Shown here in pieces: positions 44,060 to 54,790 of a stretch of 64,000 nucleotides of DNA. The notes beneath the pieces were generated by a model that was not told where the DNA came from, did no database searches, and saw only the letters and a program-made list of their open reading frames with translations. This DNA is from Acidobacteriota bacterium (GTDB taxonomy: Bacteria; Acidobacteriota; Vicinamibacteria; Vicinamibacterales; UBA2999), in assembly GCA_963169195.1 (NCBI GenBank), contig CAUJDN010000066.1, positions 124,001 to 188,000 on the forward strand. The letters run 5' to 3'. The translations under genes were made by a program, and so were the position numbers. Position 1 is the first letter of the stretch. Each line of letters opens with the position of its first letter.

Positions 44060-44983
44060 ATGCTGACTGTGATCTTCTCCCCTCGTTTCGCCGATCACCT
44101 GACGCCCCCCGGTCATCCCGAGCGGCCGGAGCGCGCCACGGCCATGGCGGCGGTCGTGGGACGGTTTCGCGCGGCCGGCGGCCGGATGGTCGAGCCGCGC
44201 TCGGCCGCCGATGAGGACCTGCTGCGTGTGCACACGCGCGGGCACGTGGCGGCCATGGCGGGCACACGGGGCCGGGCGGTGATGCTGGACGCCGACACCT
44301 TCACCTCGCCCCACTCCGAGGAGGTGGCTCGCCTGGCCGCCGGGGCCGTGCTCGCCGCGGTGGATATCGCCATGGACGGCCCGGCCGGTTCCAGGGCGCT
44401 GGCCGTCGTGCGGCCGCCGGGGCATCACGCCGAGGCGGATCGCGCGATGGGGTTCTGCCTCTACAACAATGTTGCCGTCGGGGCCGCCTATGCGCGGGCG
44501 CGCGGCGCCGGGCGCGTGGCCATCGTGGATTACGACGTGCACCATGGCAACGGCACGCAGTGGACGTTCTACGAGGACCCGGCCGTCCTGTACATCTCCT
44601 CGCACCAGTACCCGTACTACCCGGGCACCGGCGCGGCTGACGAGACCGGGAGGGGCGCGGGCCTCGGCTGCACCTTGAATCTTCCCCTGGAGGCCGGGGC
44701 CGGGGACCGGGACGTGATCCTCCGCTACGAGCGCGAGGCGCTGCCGAAGCTGGAGTGGTTCGAGCCCGACCTGCTGATGGTCTCGGCGGGCTTCGACGCG
44801 CACGAGCGCGATCCGCTCGCGGGCTGCCGGATGACGACGGGCGGCTACCGGCAGCTGACGGCACTGCTCGTCGGCGCCGCGGATCGGCTGTGCGCGGGGC
44901 GGATGGTGCTCGCGACCGAAGGCGGCTACGACCTCGCGGCCCTCACGGCGTGTCTCGACGCCGTGATCGACGCCTGTCGATAG
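44060..44983 (+). CDS. histone deacetylase family protein
   Basis: [84 protein letters not shown]. Confidence 0.95.
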   Translation: MLTVIFSPRFADHLTPPGHPERPERATAMAAVVGRFRAAGGRMVEPRSAADEDLLRVHTRGHVAAMAGTRGRAVMLDADTFTSPHSEEVARLAAGAVLAAVDIAMDGPAGSRALAVVRPPGHHAEADRAMGFCLYNNVAVGAAYARARGAGRVAIVDYDVHHGNGTQWTFYEDPAVLYISSHQYPYYPGTGAADETGRGAGLGCTLNLPLEAGAGDRDVILRYEREALPKLEWFEPDLLMVSAGFDAHERDPLAGCRMTTGGYRQLTALLVGAADRLCAGRMVLATEGGYDLAALTACLDAVIDACR

Positions 44984-45085
44984 TCGACAGGGGGCGTTCG
45001 TGCCGTGCGTCTCGCCCTTTGTGTCGTCCCGGTTCCCTCGGCGTTGCAGTATCCTTAAGGGATCATCCACCCCGAGAGACGAGAC

Positions 45086-47569
45086 GTGTCCGACTACCAT
45101 CCGCAGGATCTCGACCGCAAGTGGCAGGCCCGCTGGGCCGAGACGGAGGCGTTCGAGGTCACCGAAGATCCCGGCAAGCCCAAGTTCTACTGCCTCGAGA
45201 TGTTCGCGTACCCGTCCGGGCACGCCCACGTCGGGCACGTGCGCAACTACATCATCGGCGACGTGGTGGCCCGCCTGAAGCGCCTGCAGGGATTCAACGT
45301 GCTCCACCCGTTCGGGTGGGATGCCTTCGGCCTGCCGGCCGAGAACGCGGCCATCAAGAGCGGCATCCACCCCGAGGCATCCACGCTCGGGAATATCGCC
45401 CACATGAAGGGGCAGCTGCAGCGGCTGGGCATCAGCTATGCGTGGGGGCGTGAGCTGGCCACGTGCCTGCCTGACTACTACCGCTGGAACCAGTGGCTCT
45501 TCACGCGGATGTTCGACCGCGGCCTCGCCTACCGGCGCCGCTCCACCGTGAACTGGTGCCCCGTGGACAACACCGTCCTCGCCAACGAGCAGGTGGTCGA
45601 GGGCGCGTGCTGGCGCTGCGGCACGCCCGTGGAGCAGAAGGACCTGGAGCAGTGGTTCTTCCGCATCACGGCCTACGCGGACGACCTGCTCGCGCGCGCC
45701 GACACGCTGTCGCAGTGGCCCGAGAAGGTCCTGACGATGCAGCGGAACTGGATCGGCCGGTCCGAGGGTGCGCGCGTGACGTTCGCGCTGGCAGACCGCG
45801 CCGGCGGCATCGACGTCTTCACCACGCGCATCGACACGATCTACGGGTCGACGTTCGTGTTGCTGGGGCCCGAGCACCCGCTGGTGGCACCCTTTGCCGA
45901 TGCCTCGGACGACCCGGCGACGTTCCGCGCGCAGGTGGCTCGCTTTCGCGGCCAGGACCGCTCCGCGCGCATCAGCGGCGAGGTGGAGAAGGAAGGGTTC
46001 TTCACCGGGCAGTTCGCCGTGAACCCGTTCACCCGCGCGCGGGTGCCCATCTGGGTCGCCAACTTCGTGCTGGGGGAGTACGGCACCGGCGCCGTGATGG
46101 GCGTGCCGTTTGGCGACCAGCGCGACTTCGAGTTCGCGCGCAAGTACAACCTGCCCGTCGTGGCGGTCATCCGGCCCGTGGATGGAGACATGCCGGACGT
46201 GGACCAGATGACCGAGTCCCGGCCCGAGGAGGGCGTGCTCGTGAATTCGGGGCCGTACAACGGCCTGCCGTCTGCCGAGGCGCGCCGCCGCCTGACCGCG
46301 GAGGCCGAGGCGCGGGGCATCGGCGAGGGCACCGTCCAGTTCCGGCTGAAGGACTGGGGCATCTCACGCCAGCGCTACTGGGGCACGCCCATCCCGATGG
46401 TTCACTGTCCCGCCTGCGGCGTGGTGCCCGTGCCGGACGACCAGCTGCCCGTGACGCTGCCGAAGGTCGCGCAGTTCACCGGGCGGGGCGACTCGCCGCT
46501 GGCGGGCATCCCGGAGTTCGTCAACGTCGCGTGCCCGAGGTGCGGCGGCGCCGCCCGCCGCGAGACCGACACGATGGACACGTTCGTGGACTCCTCGTGG
46601 TACTTCTACCGCTTCGCCGACGCGCACAACGACCGGCTCCCGTTCGATCCGGAGAAGGTCGGGTACTGGTGCCCGGTGGACTTCTACAGCGGCGGGGTGG
46701 AGCACGCCATCCTCCACCTGATCTACTCGCGCTTCTTCGCGCGCGTGTTCCGCGAGCTCGGCATGGTGGACCACGACGAGCCGTTCACGCACCTGCTCAC
46801 CCAGGGCATGGTGCTGAAGGATGGCGCGGTGATGTCCAAGTCGAAGGGCAACGTCGTCGATCCCGACACGATGCTGCAGAAGGTCGGCGCCGACGCGCTG
46901 CGTCTGTACGTCATGTTCGTGGCGCCGCCCGAGAAGGAGGTGGAATGGACCGACGCCGGCCTCGAGGGCAGCTACCGCTGGCTGGCCCGCGTGTGGCGGC
47001 TGGCCGAGCAGTGGCGGGGCGACGCCGTCGGGAGTCGGCCGATCGATCACACCTCGCTGTCGGCGGACGAGCGGGCCATCCGGCGCAAGACCCACGACAC
47101 GATCCGCCGCGTCACTCAGGACATCGACGTCCGCAAGCAGATGAACACGGCCGTCTCGGCGATGATGGAGCTCGTGAACGATCTCTACGCCTTCACGGAC
47201 CGGGGCGCGCGCACCGCGCAGGCGTCCCTGGTCGTGCGGGAGGCCATCGAATCGCTCGTCCTGATGATGTCGCCGTTTGCACCCCACACCGGCGAGGAGC
47301 TGTGGGAGCGCTACGGCCACCAGGGCGGACTGGCGGCGGCCGGCTGGCCTGTGTACGATCCGGGGATTGCGAAGGCCGAAGAGGTCGTCATCCCCGTTCA
47401 GGTGAATGGCAAGGTCAGGGGGCGGATTTCCGCCGCGCCGGACGCCAGCGAGGCCGAGCTGCAGGCGCTGGCCCTGGCCGACGGGTCCGTACAGTCGCAC
47501 ATCCAGGGCCGGGACGTCACGAAGGTGGTCGTGGCGAAGGGACGCCTGGTGTCAATCGTCGCCAGGTAG
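45086..47569 (+). CDS. leuS: leucyl-tRNA synthetase
   Basis: [56 protein letters not shown]-like motif [13 protein letters not shown]. Confidence 0.97.
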   Translation: MSDYHPQDLDRKWQARWAETEAFEVTEDPGKPKFYCLEMFAYPSGHAHVGHVRNYIIGDVVARLKRLQGFNVLHPFGWDAFGLPAENAAIKSGIHPEASTLGNIAHMKGQLQRLGISYAWGRELATCLPDYYRWNQWLFTRMFDRGLAYRRRSTVNWCPVDNTVLANEQVVEGACWRCGTPVEQKDLEQWFFRITAYADDLLARADTLSQWPEKVLTMQRNWIGRSEGARVTFALADRAGGIDVFTTRIDTIYGSTFVLLGPEHPLVAPFADASDDPATFRAQVARFRGQDRSARISGEVEKEGFFTGQFAVNPFTRARVPIWVANFVLGEYGTGAVMGVPFGDQRDFEFARKYNLPVVAVIRPVDGDMPDVDQMTESRPEEGVLVNSGPYNGLPSAEARRRLTAEAEARGIGEGTVQFRLKDWGISRQRYWGTPIPMVHCPACGVVPVPDDQLPVTLPKVAQFTGRGDSPLAGIPEFVNVACPRCGGAARRETDTMDTFVDSSWYFYRFADAHNDRLPFDPEKVGYWCPVDFYSGGVEHAILHLIYSRFFARVFRELGMVDHDEPFTHLLTQGMVLKDGAVMSKSKGNVVDPDTMLQKVGADALRLYVMFVAPPEKEVEWTDAGLEGSYRWLARVWRLAEQWRGDAVGSRPIDHTSLSADERAIRRKTHDTIRRVTQDIDVRKQMNTAVSAMMELVNDLYAFTDRGARTAQASLVVREAIESLVLMMSPFAPHTGEELWERYGHQGGLAAAGWPVYDPGIAKAEEVVIPVQVNGKVRGRISAAPDASEAELQALALADGSVQSHIQGRDVTKVVVAKGRLVSIVAR

Positions 47570-47610
47570 TCGGGTTCTGGCATTCGAAGGGTTCGGAGGG
47601 TTCGCGCGCG

Positions 47611-48153
47611 ATGTCGATGGTGAGCAGGCGGGCGGTGCTGGCGCTGCTGCCGGCGCTCGGGGCGGTGGGGTGCGGATACACCCTCGCCGGGCGGGGCTCG
47701 TTCCTGCCGTCGTACATCCGCAGCATCGGCATCCCGGCCTTCGGCAATACGACGCCGTACCAGACGGTGGAGCAGGTGTTCACCGAGAAGGTGCGCATCG
47801 AGTTCCAGAGCCGGGGCCAGTACTCGGTGGTGCCCGCCGACACCGGCGTGGACGGCATCGTCAGGGGCACGATCAGCGGGATCTCGGCCGCGCCGGTCGG
47901 CTTCACCGACGCCCAGCTGGCCCGGCGCTTCCGGTTCACCGTCGTCGTCGGCGTGTCGTTCGAGGACGTCAAGCAGCAGAAGGTGCTGTGGGAGAACCCC
48001 GCACTGAACTTCTCGGACGAGTACGAGCTGGCGAGTGCCTCGAGCGTCGGCCTGGATGCGTCGGCGTTCCTGGGGCAGGAGCGCGCGGCGATCGACCGCC
48101 TGTCGACGGACTTCGCCCGGTCGGTCGTGAGCGCCATCCTGGAGGCGTTCTGA
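47611..48153 (+). CDS. lptE: LPS assembly lipoprotein LptE-like
   Basis: Signal/lipobox LLPALGAVGCGYTLAGRG; SIGIPAFGNTTPYQTVEQVFTEKVRIEF; position between leuS and holA. Confidence 0.85.
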   Translation: MSMVSRRAVLALLPALGAVGCGYTLAGRGSFLPSYIRSIGIPAFGNTTPYQTVEQVFTEKVRIEFQSRGQYSVVPADTGVDGIVRGTISGISAAPVGFTDAQLARRFRFTVVVGVSFEDVKQQKVLWENPALNFSDEYELASASSVGLDASAFLGQERAAIDRLSTDFARSVVSAILEAF

Positions 48154-48176
48154 CCGCGCCGCTGCCGGGTCCACCC

Positions 48177-49187
48177 ATGAAGCCCGCCGAAGTCCGCGCG
48201 CAGATCGAGGCCGGCCAGACCGGGCCGCTCTACCTGTTGGAGGGCGAGGACCTGCAGTCGCGCCACGACCTTGCCCTGGAGTTCGCGGCGCTCGTGGACG
48301 AGGGCCTCCAGGCTTTCAACGTCGAGAGCTTCTACGCGAACGAGGCCGCCACGGCCGGCGCCCGGGATCAGATGATCGGCGCCATTCTCGCCACCGCACG
48401 GACACTGCCGATGATGACGCCCAGGCGCGTCGTCATGATTCACGAGGCCGAGCGGCTGCTCTCGCCCAGGCGGTCGAGAGACGACGAGGCCGCGGAGAAG
48501 CCCGCGCCGGATGCAGTGGCCGGTGGGCGGAAGCGCCGGATGCCGGCCACCTCGCCGACCGAGGAGCTCGAGGCCTACCTCGAGGCCCCCGAGCCCATGA
48601 CCACCCTCGTCTTCGTGGCCGGTCCCCTCGACGGCAATCGCCGGCTGGTCCGGCTGCTGCGCCGGCACGCCGCCATCGTGGACTGCGGGTCGCTCGCGAG
48701 CCCGCAGGAGGCAGGCGCCTGGGTTCGAAAGCGCCTTGAGAAGGACGAGCTGCTGGTCGAGCCGAAGGCGCTGGCCCTGCTGCTCGAGGCGACGGGCCTC
48801 GGCCTGGGGCGACTCCGTGCCGAGGTCGAGAAGCTGGTGCTCTATGCCGCCGGTGACTCCACCGTGACGGAGCGGCACGTCAGGGACCTGCTGATGCCGC
48901 AGTCCGAGCCGGGCGACGGGCCCGCGGTGGGCAGGGCCATCCGGGACGGAGACGTCCGTCAGGCGCTCCACGAGCTGGCGGCGCTGATCGACGCGGGTGT
49001 CGTGCCTCAGCCCATCCTGGGGCAGATTCGCTGGGGTGCCGGACAGCTGCGCCCGGCCGATCGGGTCAGGCGCGCCCTCGACCTGGTGCTCGATATCGAT
49101 CTGAAGATGAAGACCTCGGCAGGCAATCCCCGACACCTGCTGGAGCGGCTCGTGGTCGATCTCTGCGGGCGCCACCGGCGGGCCTGA
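48177..49187 (+). CDS. holA: DNA polymerase III subunit delta
   Basis: TGPLYLLEGEDLQSRHDLALEF; FNVESFYANEA; LLMPQSEPGDGPAVGRAIRDGDVRQALHELAALIDAGVVPQPILGQI. Confidence 0.88.
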   Translation: MKPAEVRAQIEAGQTGPLYLLEGEDLQSRHDLALEFAALVDEGLQAFNVESFYANEAATAGARDQMIGAILATARTLPMMTPRRVVMIHEAERLLSPRRSRDDEAAEKPAPDAVAGGRKRRMPATSPTEELEAYLEAPEPMTTLVFVAGPLDGNRRLVRLLRRHAAIVDCGSLASPQEAGAWVRKRLEKDELLVEPKALALLLEATGLGLGRLRAEVEKLVLYAAGDSTVTERHVRDLLMPQSEPGDGPAVGRAIRDGDVRQALHELAALIDAGVVPQPILGQIRWGAGQLRPADRVRRALDLVLDIDLKMKTSAGNPRHLLERLVVDLCGRHRRA

Positions 49188-49206
49188 CGCCCGCCGTGCG
49201 GGCGCG

Positions 49207-49467
49207 CTACTGCGAGAGGCGAGCCGTCAGGCGGGACTTGTACCGGGCGGCGGTGTTGCGGTGGATGATGCCCTTGGTGGCCATCTTGTCCACGAGCGAC
49301 TGGGTGGCCTTCAGCAGCGCCTTCGCGGCGTCGATGTCCTTGGCGTCCAGCGCCTTCCGGATGGCCTTCAGGCCGGTGCGGAGCTTCGAGCGCAGGGCCC
49401 TGTTGTGCTCGCGCCGCTTGATGTTCTGCCGGTTGGCCTTGACGGCCGACTTCGTTCGCTTTGCCAC
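49207..49467 (-). CDS. rpsT: 30S ribosomal protein S20
   Basis: MAKRTKSAVKANRQNIKRREHNRALRSKLRTGLKAIRKALDAKDIDAAKALLKATQSLVDKMATKGIIHRNTAARYKSRLTARL. Confidence 0.96.
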   Translation of the reverse strand: MAKRTKSAVKANRQNIKRREHNRALRSKLRTGLKAIRKALDAKDIDAAKALLKATQSLVDKMATKGIIHRNTAARYKSRLTARLSQ

Positions 49468-49547
49468 GTTCTAGGACCTCGGTGTCAGTGGGGTAGTAAA
49501 CACACAAGCGTAACACGAGGTGCACCCACCCCCCAAGCCCCCACGTC

Positions 49548-50255
49548 CTACTGCCGTGTCCGCGCCACCGGTTCGGCGGCGACCCCTTCCGGCGGCTTGT
49601 TGGAATAACGCGTGACGGGCTGGCCGTTCACCAGCTCCATCCACTTGTAGATGGTCGTCTCCGGCTTGGCGGGCGGGGTGGGGCCCGAAACCTTCTGGAC
49701 CCTCTTCACGTAGGCCTGTGTCTCGCGGTAGGGCGGCACCGCGCCGTACTTTTCGACGCTGCCGGGCCCCGCGTTGTACGCCGCCAGGGCGAGTTCGACG
49801 TTGCTGTCGTAGCGGTCCAGGAGCTGGCGCAGGTAGGCCACGCCGCCCCGGATGTTCTCCTCGGGGTGGAAGGGGTTGCGGACGCCCAGCTCGCGGGCCG
49901 TAGCCGGCATCAGCTGCATCAGGCCCATCGCGCCCTTCGACGACACGGCGTTGGGGTCGAAGGCCGACTCGACCTGGATCACGGCACGGACGAGATCGGG
50001 CGACACGCCCTGGGCGGTCGCCTGCTCCTCGATGACCTCGTCGAGTGCCGCCGGTCGGCCCATTCCGGGCGCCGGGGTGGTGGCCCGAACCTCAGCCGCC
50101 CGGGGTACGCGGTAGGTGGTCATCCCGCCGGCATCCGTGCGCGGTCGATCCGAGACGACGAGCAGGCCCTGCGCGTCGCGCCACGAGTAGATCTGGGCCG
50201 ACGCGGGAGCCACACTGGCCGCGAGCAGGACGAGGATGGCAACGAGGGTGCGCAC
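49548..50255 (-). CDS. lytic transglycosylase domain protein (SLT)
   Basis: Signal peptide, DUF4124-like IYSWRDAQGLLVVSDRPR, SLT ESAFDPNAVSSKGAMGLMQLMPATARELGV...LALAAYNAGPGSVEKYG. Confidence 0.93.
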   Translation of the reverse strand: MRTLVAILVLLAASVAPASAQIYSWRDAQGLLVVSDRPRTDAGGMTTYRVPRAAEVRATTPAPGMGRPAALDEVIEEQATAQGVSPDLVRAVIQVESAFDPNAVSSKGAMGLMQLMPATARELGVRNPFHPEENIRGGVAYLRQLLDRYDSNVELALAAYNAGPGSVEKYGAVPPYRETQAYVKRVQKVSGPTPPAKPETTIYKWMELVNGQPVTRYSNKPPEGVAAEPVARTRQ

Positions 50256-50284
50256 GCGGGTCTGGCCTGGGTATCGGCTCGACG

Positions 50285-52972
50285 TCAGGCTCCCAGCAGG
50301 CGCTTGACGACCTCCGGGGCTGCCGCGAGCATCGCATCGACCCGTGCAGGATCTTTGCCACCGGCCTCGGCGAAATCCGGCCGCCCACCGCCGCCTCCGC
50401 CCACCAGGGGCGCCAGCTCCTTGACGATCTGTCCCGCTTTGATACGCCCGGTTACATTTCCGGTGACGCTGGCCACCATCGCCACCTTGCCGTCCGCGGT
50501 CGGGCCCGCCACGAAGACGATGCCCGACGTGAGGGTCGACTTGATTTGATCGGAGATGGAGCGGAGCAGGTCCTTGCTGGCCTCATCCACGCGGCGTGCG
50601 ACCAGGGTCACGTCGCCGATGGTGATGCGATCGCCTGCGGCGCCGGTACCGCCAGCGGCCGCCCTGGCGAGCCTGCGGTCGCGATCCTTGACGGCCTTTT
50701 CGAGCGCCTGCACGCGGGCCTCGAGCCGTGCCAGTACCTGGTCGCTCTCGGCGTTCAGGTAGCTGCGCACCTTCTCGAATTCCCGCAGCCTGGGACGCGC
50801 GTATGCGAGGGCCCCCAGCCCCGTCAGCGCCTCGATGCGCCGGACGCCGGCGGCGACGCCGGACTCCTCGGTGACGAGGAACGCGCCGATGTCCCCCGTG
50901 GCGCGGACGTGGGTGCCGCCGCAGAGCTCGGTGCTGAAGTGCCCGTCGCCGATGGACACGACGCGGACCCTGTCGCCGTACTTCTCGCCGAAGAGGGCCA
51001 TGGCGCCCGCGGCGATGGCCTCCTGCGTGTCGCGCACGGCCGTGGTCACGGCCTCGTTCTTCAGGATGGCGTCGGTGACGATCTGCTCGACGCGCCGGAG
51101 CTCGTCGTCGGTGACGGCGCTGACGTGCACGAAGTCGAACCGCAGGCGATCCGGGGCCACGAGCGACCCGGCCTGTTTCACGTGCGGGCCCAGCACCTGG
51201 CGCAGGGCCGCATGGAGCAGGTGGGTGGCGGTGTGATTGCGGCGGGTGGCATCGCGCAGAGGCACGTCCACCTCCGCCATCACGAGGTCGCGTGGCCTGA
51301 TCTCGGCGTGCGTGCTCTCGACGCGATGCGCGCGCGGGAGGCCCGGGCCAAGCCGCACGACGCCGCCGACGCGTGAGCGTCCGGCCGGGGTCTCGATCCA
51401 CCCCTGATCCGAGACCTGGCCGCCCGCCTCCACGTAGAAAGGCGTCCGCGCCAGGACGACCCACCCGCCGGCGCCGGTCGGCAGGGCCTCGACCTGCTGC
51501 TTGCGATCGTCGAACACGGCGAGGATTGGTACTCCCGGCACGCGCGTGTCGGTGTAGCCCTCGAACACGTCGCCGGCATCGGCGAGCGTCGCGCGCGCCT
51601 CCTCCGACAGGAACCGGAAGTCCTCGCCCCTCTTCCCCTCGAAGCCGCTCTTCGCGCGCGCCTTCTCCCGCTGCGCCTCCATCGCGCGGTCGAAGCCCTC
51701 GGCGTCGAAGCGCAGGCCCTGGTTCGACGCCAGGTCCTCGATGAAGTCGCGGGGCAGGCCGTAGGTGTCGTACAGCCTGAACGCCTCGTCTCCGGGCAGC
51801 ACGCGCGCGCCCGCCGCGGCGCGGTCGAGCGCCTCCTCGAGCCGTGGCAGCCCGCCGGTGAGCACGGCGCCGAACCGATCCTCCTCGGCCCTCACGACCT
51901 GCACGACGGCGTCGCGGCCGGCCCGGAGCTCGGGATATGCGCTGCCCATCTCGCCGACCAGCACGTCCACCAGCGTGTGCAGGAAGGGCTCGCCGAGCCC
52001 GAGCTTGCGGCCGTGGCGCATCGCCCGTCGCATGATCTTCCGCAGCACGTAGCCGCGCCATTCGTTCGAGGGCACGACGCCGTCGGCGATGAGGAATGTC
52101 ATGGCGCGGAGGTGGTCGGCGACCACGCGCATCGAGACGTCGGCGGGCTCCGTGGAGTGTCCGTAGGACCGGCCGGCGAGCCGCGCCGTGGCCGCGAGCA
52201 CCGGTCCGAAGAGCGGCGTGTCGTAGTTCGAGAGCGTGCCCTGCATGACGGCCGCGATGCGCTCCAGCCCCATGCCCGTGTCGATGGAGGGCGCGGGCAG
52301 CGCCGCCAGCACGCCCGCCTCGTCCCGCTCGAACTCCATGAACACGTTGTTCCAGATCTCGACGAACCGCTCGCTGCCGGCCTCGACGTCCTCGATGAAC
52401 CGTCCGGTGCCCGGCACCTCGGGCCCGCGGTCGTAGTAGATCTCGGAGCAGCGCCCACAGGGACCAATGTCGCCCATGGCCCAGAAGTTGTCGGCCATGC
52501 CGAGCTCGCCGACGTGGTCGGCCGGCAGGAAGTCCCGCCACCGCGCGTAGGCCTCGTCGTCGCGCGGAATGCCCGGCTCGCCCTTGAAGACAGTGGCGTA
52601 GAGACGCGACGGATCCAGCCCCCACTCCCGTGTCAGCAGCGTCCAGGCCAGGGCAATCGCGTCGTGCTTGAAGTAATCGCCGAACGAGAAGTAGCCGAGC
52701 ATCTCGAAGAACGTGTGGTGGCGGAGGGAGGGGCCGACGTTGTCGAGGTCGTTGTGCTTGCCGCTGACGCGCATGCACTTCTGCGAGGAGGTGGCCCGCA
52801 CGTAGTCACGACGCTCGCGGCCCAGGAAGACGTCCTTGAACTGGTTCATGCCGGCGTTGGTGAACAGCAGCGTGGGGTCGTCGCCGGGGACCAGCGGTGA
52901 GCTGGGGACGATGCGGTGCCCGTGGCGTTCGAAATACGTCAGGAAGGACGCGCGAATCTCGTTCGGATGCAC
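50285..52972 (-). CDS. alaS: alanyl-tRNA synthetase
   Basis: IRASFLTYFERHGHRIVPSSPLVPGDDPTLLFTNAGMNQFKDVFLG; NHTATHLLHAALRQVLG; ELCGGTHVRATGDIG. Confidence 0.97.
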   Translation of the reverse strand: MHPNEIRASFLTYFERHGHRIVPSSPLVPGDDPTLLFTNAGMNQFKDVFLGRERRDYVRATSSQKCMRVSGKHNDLDNVGPSLRHHTFFEMLGYFSFGDYFKHDAIALAWTLLTREWGLDPSRLYATVFKGEPGIPRDDEAYARWRDFLPADHVGELGMADNFWAMGDIGPCGRCSEIYYDRGPEVPGTGRFIEDVEAGSERFVEIWNNVFMEFERDEAGVLAALPAPSIDTGMGLERIAAVMQGTLSNYDTPLFGPVLAATARLAGRSYGHSTEPADVSMRVVADHLRAMTFLIADGVVPSNEWRGYVLRKIMRRAMRHGRKLGLGEPFLHTLVDVLVGEMGSAYPELRAGRDAVVQVVRAEEDRFGAVLTGGLPRLEEALDRAAAGARVLPGDEAFRLYDTYGLPRDFIEDLASNQGLRFDAEGFDRAMEAQREKARAKSGFEGKRGEDFRFLSEEARATLADAGDVFEGYTDTRVPGVPILAVFDDRKQQVEALPTGAGGWVVLARTPFYVEAGGQVSDQGWIETPAGRSRVGGVVRLGPGLPRAHRVESTHAEIRPRDLVMAEVDVPLRDATRRNHTATHLLHAALRQVLGPHVKQAGSLVAPDRLRFDFVHVSAVTDDELRRVEQIVTDAILKNEAVTTAVRDTQEAIAAGAMALFGEKYGDRVRVVSIGDGHFSTELCGGTHVRATGDIGAFLVTEESGVAAGVRRIEALTGLGALAYARPRLREFEKVRSYLNAESDQVLARLEARVQALEKAVKDRDRRLARAAAGGTGAAGDRITIGDVTLVARRVDEASKDLLRSISDQIKSTLTSGIVFVAGPTADGKVAMVASVTGNVTGRIKAGQIVKELAPLVGGGGGGRPDFAEAGGKDPARVDAMLAAAPEVVKRLLGA

Positions 52973-52988
52973 TCCAGTATTTTAGTCG

Positions 52989-53027
52989 GGAGAACCCAGA
53001 ACCAGAGAACCTCGGAACCCGAGAACC
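52989..53027. repeat. degenerate GAGAACC octamer tandem repeat between recX and alaS
   Basis: ggagaacccagaaccagagaacctcggaacccgagaacctc. Confidence 0.75.
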
Positions 53028-53516
53028 TCACTCCCTGATTCGTCCGAGCACCTCGCCCAGCGAGAAGCCCTGGCCCACGAGTCCCCGCACGAGGCGTGCG
53101 CGGGCCCTGTCGTCGAGGTCACCCAGGGCGCGGCCGCGCAGGCGGCGTTCGATGGCGGCGTCGAGGAGCGCGGAGGCGTCCATCTCGGCGAACACGTCGG
53201 CCACGGCCTGCTGTACGACGTCCCGGCCGAGGCCCATGGCCCCGAGCCGCTGGCGCACGCGCGCGGGGCCGCGCCCGCGGATGGTCGCCTCCAGGCGGGC
53301 CGCGGCCCGGGCCACGCGCCCGTCGTCGAGCGTGTGGTCCTGCTTCAGTCGATCCACGGCCTGTTCGACGGCGTCCGGGTCGCAGCCGCGGCGGGTGAGG
53401 CGGGCGCGGAGCTGGGCTTCCGAGAGCTCGCGCCGGCCGAGCAGCACGAGGGCCGTCGTGTAGGCGTCCGGCGGGCCGCTACTTTCCGAAGCGCGTGATC
53501 TCGGAGTCCGTCGCAC
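53028..53516 (-). CDS. recX: RecX-family regulatory protein
   Basis: AYTTALVLLGRRELSEAQLRARLTRRGCDPDAVEQAVDRLKQDHTLDDGRVARAAARLEATIRGRGPARVRQRLGAMGL; GTG start at 53516 is inferred (overlaps pilT end). Confidence 0.85.
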   Translation of the reverse strand: MRRTPRSRASESSGPPDAYTTALVLLGRRELSEAQLRARLTRRGCDPDAVEQAVDRLKQDHTLDDGRVARAAARLEATIRGRGPARVRQRLGAMGLGRDVVQQAVADVFAEMDASALLDAAIERRLRGRALGDLDDRARARLVRGLVGQGFSLGEVLGRIRE

Positions 53517-54645
53517 TGGCGGTCGGCCTCCCGAAGAGCGCGCTGGCCATCTGGTCCCGCGCCTGGTCCGACGTGGTGGAGATGCCCTGGACGCGCAGCT
53601 TGAACTCGTCCACGTTCGAGGCCCAGCGGAGCGCTTCGTCGTAGGTGATGAGCCCCTGCGAGAACAGGCTGAAGATCGACTGATCGAACGTCTGCATCCC
53701 GTACTGGGAGGTGCCCTGGGCGATGGCGCCCTGAATGAGGTGGGTCTTCTCCTTGTCGATGATGCAGTCCTTGATGAAGGGCGTGGCGATGAGCACTTCC
53801 ATGGCCGGCACGCGGCCGCTGCCGTCGGCCCGCGGAATGAGGCGCATGGCCACGGCAGCCTTGAGCACGACGGCCAGCTGCAGGCGCACCTGTTTCTGCT
53901 GGTGCGGGGGGAACACCGAGATGATGCGGTTGATGGTCTCGGTCGCGTCCAGCGTGTGAAGCGTCGAGAAGACCAGGTGGCCCGTCTCCGCGGCGTGGAG
54001 GGCCGTCTCGATGGTTTCCATGTCGCGCATCTCGCCGACGAGCACGACATCGGGGTCCTGGCGCAGCGCGCTGCGGAGCGCATAGGCGAACGAGCGCGTG
54101 TCCACGCCGATCTCGCGCTGCGTGATGATGGCCTCGTTGTCCTTGTGCAGGTACTCGATCGGATCCTCGATGGTGATGACGTGGGACGATCGCGTGTTGT
54201 TGATGTGGTCGATCATCGCCGCGAGGGTGGTGCTCTTGCCGCTGCCCGTCGTGCCCGTCACGAGCACGAGGCCCCGCTCTTCCTCGGCGATCTTCTTGAG
54301 GACCGGTGGCAGATCGAGCTCGTCGATCGACTTGACCTTGAACGGGATGACGCGGAGGACCATGCCGATGGTGCCGCGCTGCTGGAAGACGTTGCAGCGG
54401 AAGCGGCCGAGGCCCGGCACGCTGTAGGCGAGGTCGATTTCCTGCGCGTCCTTGAATCGCTGGCGCTGGGTGGCCGACATGATGGAGGCCGCCATCTCCA
54501 CGAGATCCTCGTGGTCCAGCTTCTTGTCGTCGGTGACGCGGAGGAGCCGCCCATGGACCCGGGCCATGGGATAGGTGCCCACCTTCAGGTGGAGATCCGA
54601 CGCTCCGCGCTCGACGGCCAGCTTCAACAGATCGTTGACATGCAT
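53479..54645 (-). CDS. pilT: type IV pilus twitching motility ATPase PilT
   Basis: LVTGTTGSGKSTTLAAMIDHINNTRSSHVITIEDPIEYLHKD; LVGEMRDMETIETALHAAETGHLVFSTLHTLDATETINRI. Confidence 0.96.
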   Translation of the reverse strand: MHVNDLLKLAVERGASDLHLKVGTYPMARVHGRLLRVTDDKKLDHEDLVEMAASIMSATQRQRFKDAQEIDLAYSVPGLGRFRCNVFQQRGTIGMVLRVIPFKVKSIDELDLPPVLKKIAEEERGLVLVTGTTGSGKSTTLAAMIDHINNTRSSHVITIEDPIEYLHKDNEAIITQREIGVDTRSFAYALRSALRQDPDVVLVGEMRDMETIETALHAAETGHLVFSTLHTLDATETINRIISVFPPHQQKQVRLQLAVVLKAAVAMRLIPRADGSGRVPAMEVLIATPFIKDCIIDKEKTHLIQGAIAQGTSQYGMQTFDQSIFSLFSQGLITYDEALRWASNVDEFKLRVQGISTTSDQARDQMASALFGRPTASATDSEITRFGK

Positions 54646-54790
54646 GACCCGGCCATGATGAAGGAGAAGGGGGCGGCGTGCAAGGGCGCACGACCGGCGC
54701 CTCGCGTCGCGCGGCGCCGCCGCGGTGCAGGGCTGCGCAGGCCTGCGCCGCCGTGCGCGGAGGCCGGATGGCCCGGCCGTCGAACCTCGA

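Noticed and set aside
45493-47610. Upstream extension of the lptE ORF (886-aa ORF)
   Set aside because: Out-of-frame translation of leuS; lptE starts at ATG 47611 with signal peptide.
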